Under the pieces are notes generated by a model. It searched no databases. It had not been told where the DNA came from and worked only from the letters and a program-made list of their open reading frames with translations. DNA of 64,000 nt, taken from Zygnema cylindricum. Lineage: Eukaryota > Streptophyta > Zygnematophyceae > Zygnematales > Zygnemataceae. Position numbers and translations under genes: made by a program. This document shows, piece by piece, positions 60,081 to 64,000 of the stretch. The stretch is from the NCBI GenBank assembly GCA_037447655.1, contig JBBHKE010002870.1, positions 62,001-126,000 of the forward strand. The letters are read 5' to 3'. Numbering within the stretch: the stretch's first letter is position 1; every line of letters starts with the position of its first letter.

Positions 60081-61154
60081 GCCATGGGTGGCTTTCGACC
60101 AACGGCGGGCCAGTACATCGGAGTGGAGGATTGGTCGGATTATTGGCGTTATGGAGAGCCTTGGCCCATGGATCGGTGGTTGAACACCGTCCGGAAATCC
60201 TCAACATCTCTCCAGATGTCCGCGCTCACCCAACATGGTTGGACATCGCATCATACAACCATGCAACTATTTCCCATACATTAGGCATTTCCAGCATAAT
60301 GATGATCGTTTCACGTAGATTGTGCGTCGACCGATCGGATTTGAAATTGATGTGCTAAAATTAATCCACCATTATCACCCTTGGGATCCACGGTTGTTCA
60401 CTATTCTACGTAGCGCAATTCGTACTTCGGAGCTAAACGAATTTTTAGAATCCTGAAGTGCGGTTTTACAACGCTTCCGAAATGTACAAGTGAGGCGTAC
60501 ATATTTTTAGGAGATTCCGAGGTTCCCGCATTTGAATGTGCCCCTTCACCACCGGAAATTGAACAATTGAGGAATAAAGTTGATATCCTCAATCGACGGC
60601 AAGCGGCTCAAGAAGTAGCGATGACAAAGGGTTCGTCGGTTGATACATAATATTACTCGGGAGCTTGCAAGAGTTAGGGGACGTTGATGGGAGATGATGA
60701 AGGCCATATTCATGCCCTTCATTCGACGGAGAGGTATCCCGTTTCCTCCCTAACGCGACATTCTATGTCCCATTGTTTTGCTTGTTTTTATAATGGTGTG
60801 ATTTTATTTTTTCACTTCCTTTCCTCGACTTATGTACGTTCAATTATTTTTAACCGTTACATTTGGTCTTGCTGATCTTGCATTTAAGTTTAACGACGAG
60901 ACAATGTCGTCGTTGAGACGGTGAACTGACAAAATATGATGGTTAGTCCGCAGTCGATTAAATGATAAGGGATATATGAAATAATGAACGTCACGTCGCT
61001 GAATTAGCGACGACATTTGGTCGTCCTAATAATGCGACATCAACATTTCGTCTCTAAATATTGTCATGCATAAATACATTGTGATAAATGGAGTTACACA
61101 CAAATTGAAACTTATCTTTTCTATTTTCTTTGTTTTTTTGTTTAATGTGTATAG

Positions 61155-62830
61155 GGTGTCAAAAATCCAAGCGATGGTGGGTAGAAAGGAGGTCCATGCT
61201 TGACGGGATAAGGGAGACAACAAGGACATTCTCTTCTTCGGGTTTTGGGTTGAGATCGGTGGCGGTTACGAAGGCATTGCCAGGAAAAAGACGGAAAAGA
61301 GCCGCTTAGGTCACTATAATACACGAGGAGTTACTCGAGGATTTTGAACGGTTTAAAGAAGCGGGTATGAAGATGTCCACCTCAATTCTTTAAGACATTG
61401 CAAGGCACATAATAAAACGAAGGAGAGAAGAGTACGGTCCGGAATGGTTTAATAATGATGGGTCCGAAAATCATCCAATAATCAATAAAAGGTGGGTGCA
61501 AAGGTGCCAAGAAAAACACAACATCGTGGTGCGTGCACAAAATGGGAAATTACAATGTAGTCCCGAGAAATAGGACAACATCGAGCGAACAGTTGCCTTC
61601 CACATGGGCGTACTAAAACGAGGTTTTGAATCCGGTAAGGAAGTTATTATGATAATGCGTTTTTTTATTTTTATTGAGTTTTGTTTTGGTGTTATTTCCT
61701 CCTTAATGACATATACTCAGAAAATATTTATATTTTTCCTTTTGGTTTGTTGTCGTATGAATACCAGGAATTTTCAATGAAGATCTCGTGGAAAATATAG
61801 ATGAAACTCACGTGATTGTGAACACCGAAAATGGGAAGACATTAGGGTTTCGCGGGGATGATGTGGTGAAATACGCCGACGTCGTCGTCGGAGGTGAATC
61901 CATGACTCTTATGGTACAAATCACAGGAGGGGTGAATGCACCTATTGAAAGTTCGATGATAATATTTGCAAATTGTGGCCGAAGTTACCCGATACAAGGT
62001 TTACTGGACAATGTCTTGGGTGTGTTTTTTCTCTCTACCCTAAGTATTTCAATTTTTTTTGTTGCAAGATTCTATTTTCACCAATGTTTTTTTATCTCCT
62101 AATCTCGATGGGACAAATGTATGCAAGTGTTTTGAGGTGTTAATTAATTTAAGTTTTTGTCCATTATATATCTTTTCAGGTGTTTGTTACCGGACCGGTC
62201 CGAATGGTTTGAATGATAAAACGGTGTTCCCACAATGGTTTGGAGAGACGAGGGCTTATCAAAGGGCCCGGGAAGGACGAGAAAACATTATGTTCCTCGA
62301 CAACTGTGGTGGTCAAAACATGTCGGATGACTTGGAGCGAGTTCTTCAAGCAAAAAACACAGTTTTACACTTCTTTTCCCATAATGCAACACATTTTGTT
62401 GAACCGGCGGACTCGTTCGTCATTTTTAAAATCAAGGACGTGTGGACTCGCATGTGGGACAACTAAAAAGCTAAAGGAATTCAAACCGGGCAGTGGGCTA
62501 AACCTTCGAGCCGTGGGTGGTCCGAAAAATTGGTTGGACACGATAAAGCATTTTTTTTGAATTTGGCAAGGGACTCTATCCGAGAGGTTAATGCGATGAG
62601 GGACAAAAACGGGATGAGCTATGCGCGAAAAGCCATGATTCAATGTGGTTTGTCCTTACGCGATGGGAGGTGAGAAGAACACATGCTCACACAGCAATTG
62701 CAAGCAATAATTGCCAAACATCGCAACCACTTCGAAGGCGAAGTAGTGGAACCCCTTTGCTCAAGGGCAAGAGAATTCCTCTGAAATATTGAAGAAGCCG
62801 ACAGTCAACAAGACAACGTTTTCACCAAAG
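61155..62830 (+). pseudogene. Degenerate DDE_1-type (pogo/Tc5-like) transposase
   Basis: Three segments are recognisable: about 61155-61634, 61768-62019 and 62180-62830, separated by two apparent GT-AG introns with compatible phases. The first has a CENPB/Tc5-type DNA-binding region (REEYGPEWFNND, then INKRWVQRCQEKHNIV). The second begins the DDE_1 core with ENIDETHVIVN (first Asp) and LGFRGDDVVKYADVV. The third has CYRTGPNGLNDKTVFPQWF, IMFLDNCGGQNMS (second Asp), NATHFVEPADSFVIFKIKD (third Asp) and MSYARKAMIQCGLSL. In-frame stops occur near 61312, 61391, 61571, 62464, 62671 and 62782, so the gene is inactive. Related endonucleases are abundant in oomycetes and some algae. I did not locate terminal inverted repeats. 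Confidence 0.8.
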
Positions 62831-63224
62831 GTGGGAAGAGTGGCAACGAGTTTTGAAGATTTTAGTTAAATTACTTAGTGAATTTTTTCTTTTTAATTGT
62901 AGTTTGAGAATGGTTGTTTATTTATAGAGTCGAAATGGTAGTGGTAATCGTGGCAGCCTAATGTAGGCAGATCTTGAAGTTTCCTGGCTAGTCATTTTAT
63001 AGGACAAACCATATTATATATCTGTGTATGATTTTATATGGGATAGTACAATGATGTTTTTTAAAAACCTTACATGTTTTTTACAATGTGGAATTGGTTG
63101 CATTTAAATGTAGTCATGTTTTGTCGTGTGTTTATTGTAAGATATCATTAATGTGGCATTGGAAATAGAGTATGCGTAAAGGCTGGATTGTTTGTCTTTG
63201 CTGTCTTGTGTGCGACAAACTAAC

Positions 63225-63700
63225 GAGCGACGAAGAGGATTCGTCGTTGGTTAGTCATCCATTGACGAAGTGGAATCGTTTTAATTGTGCGAAAGATCAC
63301 TTGGAAAATATTGGAAATTGTCATTCTCACCGGCGAGCATGCCTCGTCGGTGAACTGAAATGAGAAGGTAAAACTGCTTCGTCGCTAAACGCGTCAAAGC
63401 AGAGTCTACCCAATTGGTTTGGTGTTTTTGTAAAGACGATAGTGACTCATCTCATGGACTTACAAAGACGAGTACGATTCGTTGCTGGATAGTTATCCAT
63501 TGACGAAGTTGAATCGTTGTAATTTTGCGAAAGACCACTTGCAAAATATTGAAAATTGTCCATCTCAGCAGCGAGCATGCCTCGTCGGTGAACTGAAATC
63601 AAAGGGTAAAACTGCTTCGTCCCTAAACTCAACAAAGCAGAGTCTACCCAATTGGTTTGCTGCCAATGTAACGATGACCCTGAAACTCTGAGACCTCCAT
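63225..63700 (+). repeat. Tandem duplication, 238-base unit, two copies
   Basis: Copy one begins near 63225 and copy two near 63463. Anchors such as atccattgacgaag (63257, 63495) and gcctcgtcggtgaactg (63341, 63579) are all 238 bases apart. Identity is high but imperfect. The unit is rich in GACGA/TCGTC words, which also mark 58.7-58.9 and 60.9-61.0 kb. It lies downstream of the dead transposase. Confidence 0.85.
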
Positions 63701-64000
63701 TGGACCTGAGAGTAGGCAGCTCACTCGAAGCCCCTAGGATTGTTGTTCCACAACCACAGTAGCAGAAGGAGAGCCAACAGCAGTAGTAGTGGAAGTAGAC
63801 ATCTAAAACAGAAGCTATCAAGCACCCTACTCAACAGCCAACTTCAAGATGTAATAGAATGCAACTCAGTGATCTATACAGACTCAAATTCTGCATAATA
63901 ATAGAAAACACAGTGTAGAATCACTCCTCAAGGATTCAACTAAATTGATCCAGTCAACCATAAGATATTCACACTGCATATTCACAAAAACTGCCTTAGT
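63701..64000. other. Right edge of the window, nothing firmly recognised
   Basis: On the minus strand a possible acceptor (ctgttttag, about 63802) precedes a short frame MSTSTTTAVGSPSATVV ending at a TAG near 63740. It is too short to call. Confidence 0.3.

Overview
The window is nuclear DNA from a green-lineage eukaryote, most likely a streptophyte (charophyte-grade alga or early land plant). I infer this from GT-AG introns of about 100-1600 bases in six of the seven genes, plastid-type N-terminal extensions on several proteins, a YqgE-family protein of the plant type, an ELF3-like clock protein, a GDP-fucose-transporter-like protein of the GONST4/GFT1 type, and AAACCCTAA (telobox) motifs. 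The species cannot be named from the sequence. All exon joins were made by eye from homology, GT/AG sites and reading phase.

Layout. 1-4418 (-): 3'-truncated gene for a Trm82/WDR4 WD40 protein (tRNA m7G46 methyltransferase non-catalytic subunit). 4974-7764 (+): YqgE/AlgH (UPF0301) protein, head-to-head with the first gene. 7765-17660: gene-poor, GTAC-rich, with several inverted-repeat elements, a purine tract, a telobox cluster and an AT-rich island. 17661-21990 (+): ELF3-like protein with ten perfect HQQ repeats. 23512-24462: 0.95-kb terminal-inverted-repeat element. 25421-27811 (-): VTT/DedA-type (TVP38/TMEM64-like) membrane protein, only 142 bases from the start of a divergent TruB-type tRNA pseudouridine synthase (27954-34197, +). 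36071-40316 (-): histidinol-phosphate aminotransferase. 40317-41825: a divergent intergenic region filled by at least two small transposons and a tandem repeat. 41826-49278 (+): PWP1, a 15-exon WD40 ribosome-biogenesis gene. 53562-54704 (-): intronless GDP-sugar transporter. 54705-64000: repeat-rich tail with a hAT-type miniature element, decayed acidic reading frames, a pseudogenised DDE_1/Tc5-type transposase and a 238-bp tandem duplication.

The genes do not form a pathway. Several concern RNA or ribosome maintenance (Trm82, TruB, PWP1); others are organellar, Golgi or clock housekeeping genes. Two head-to-head pairs probably share promoters. I did not find a convincing new biological system. 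The most interesting items are the ELF3-like protein with its uniform HQQ tract, micro-exons of 33 and 30 bases, and several miniature DNA transposons, two of which have near-perfect 8-bp target duplications.
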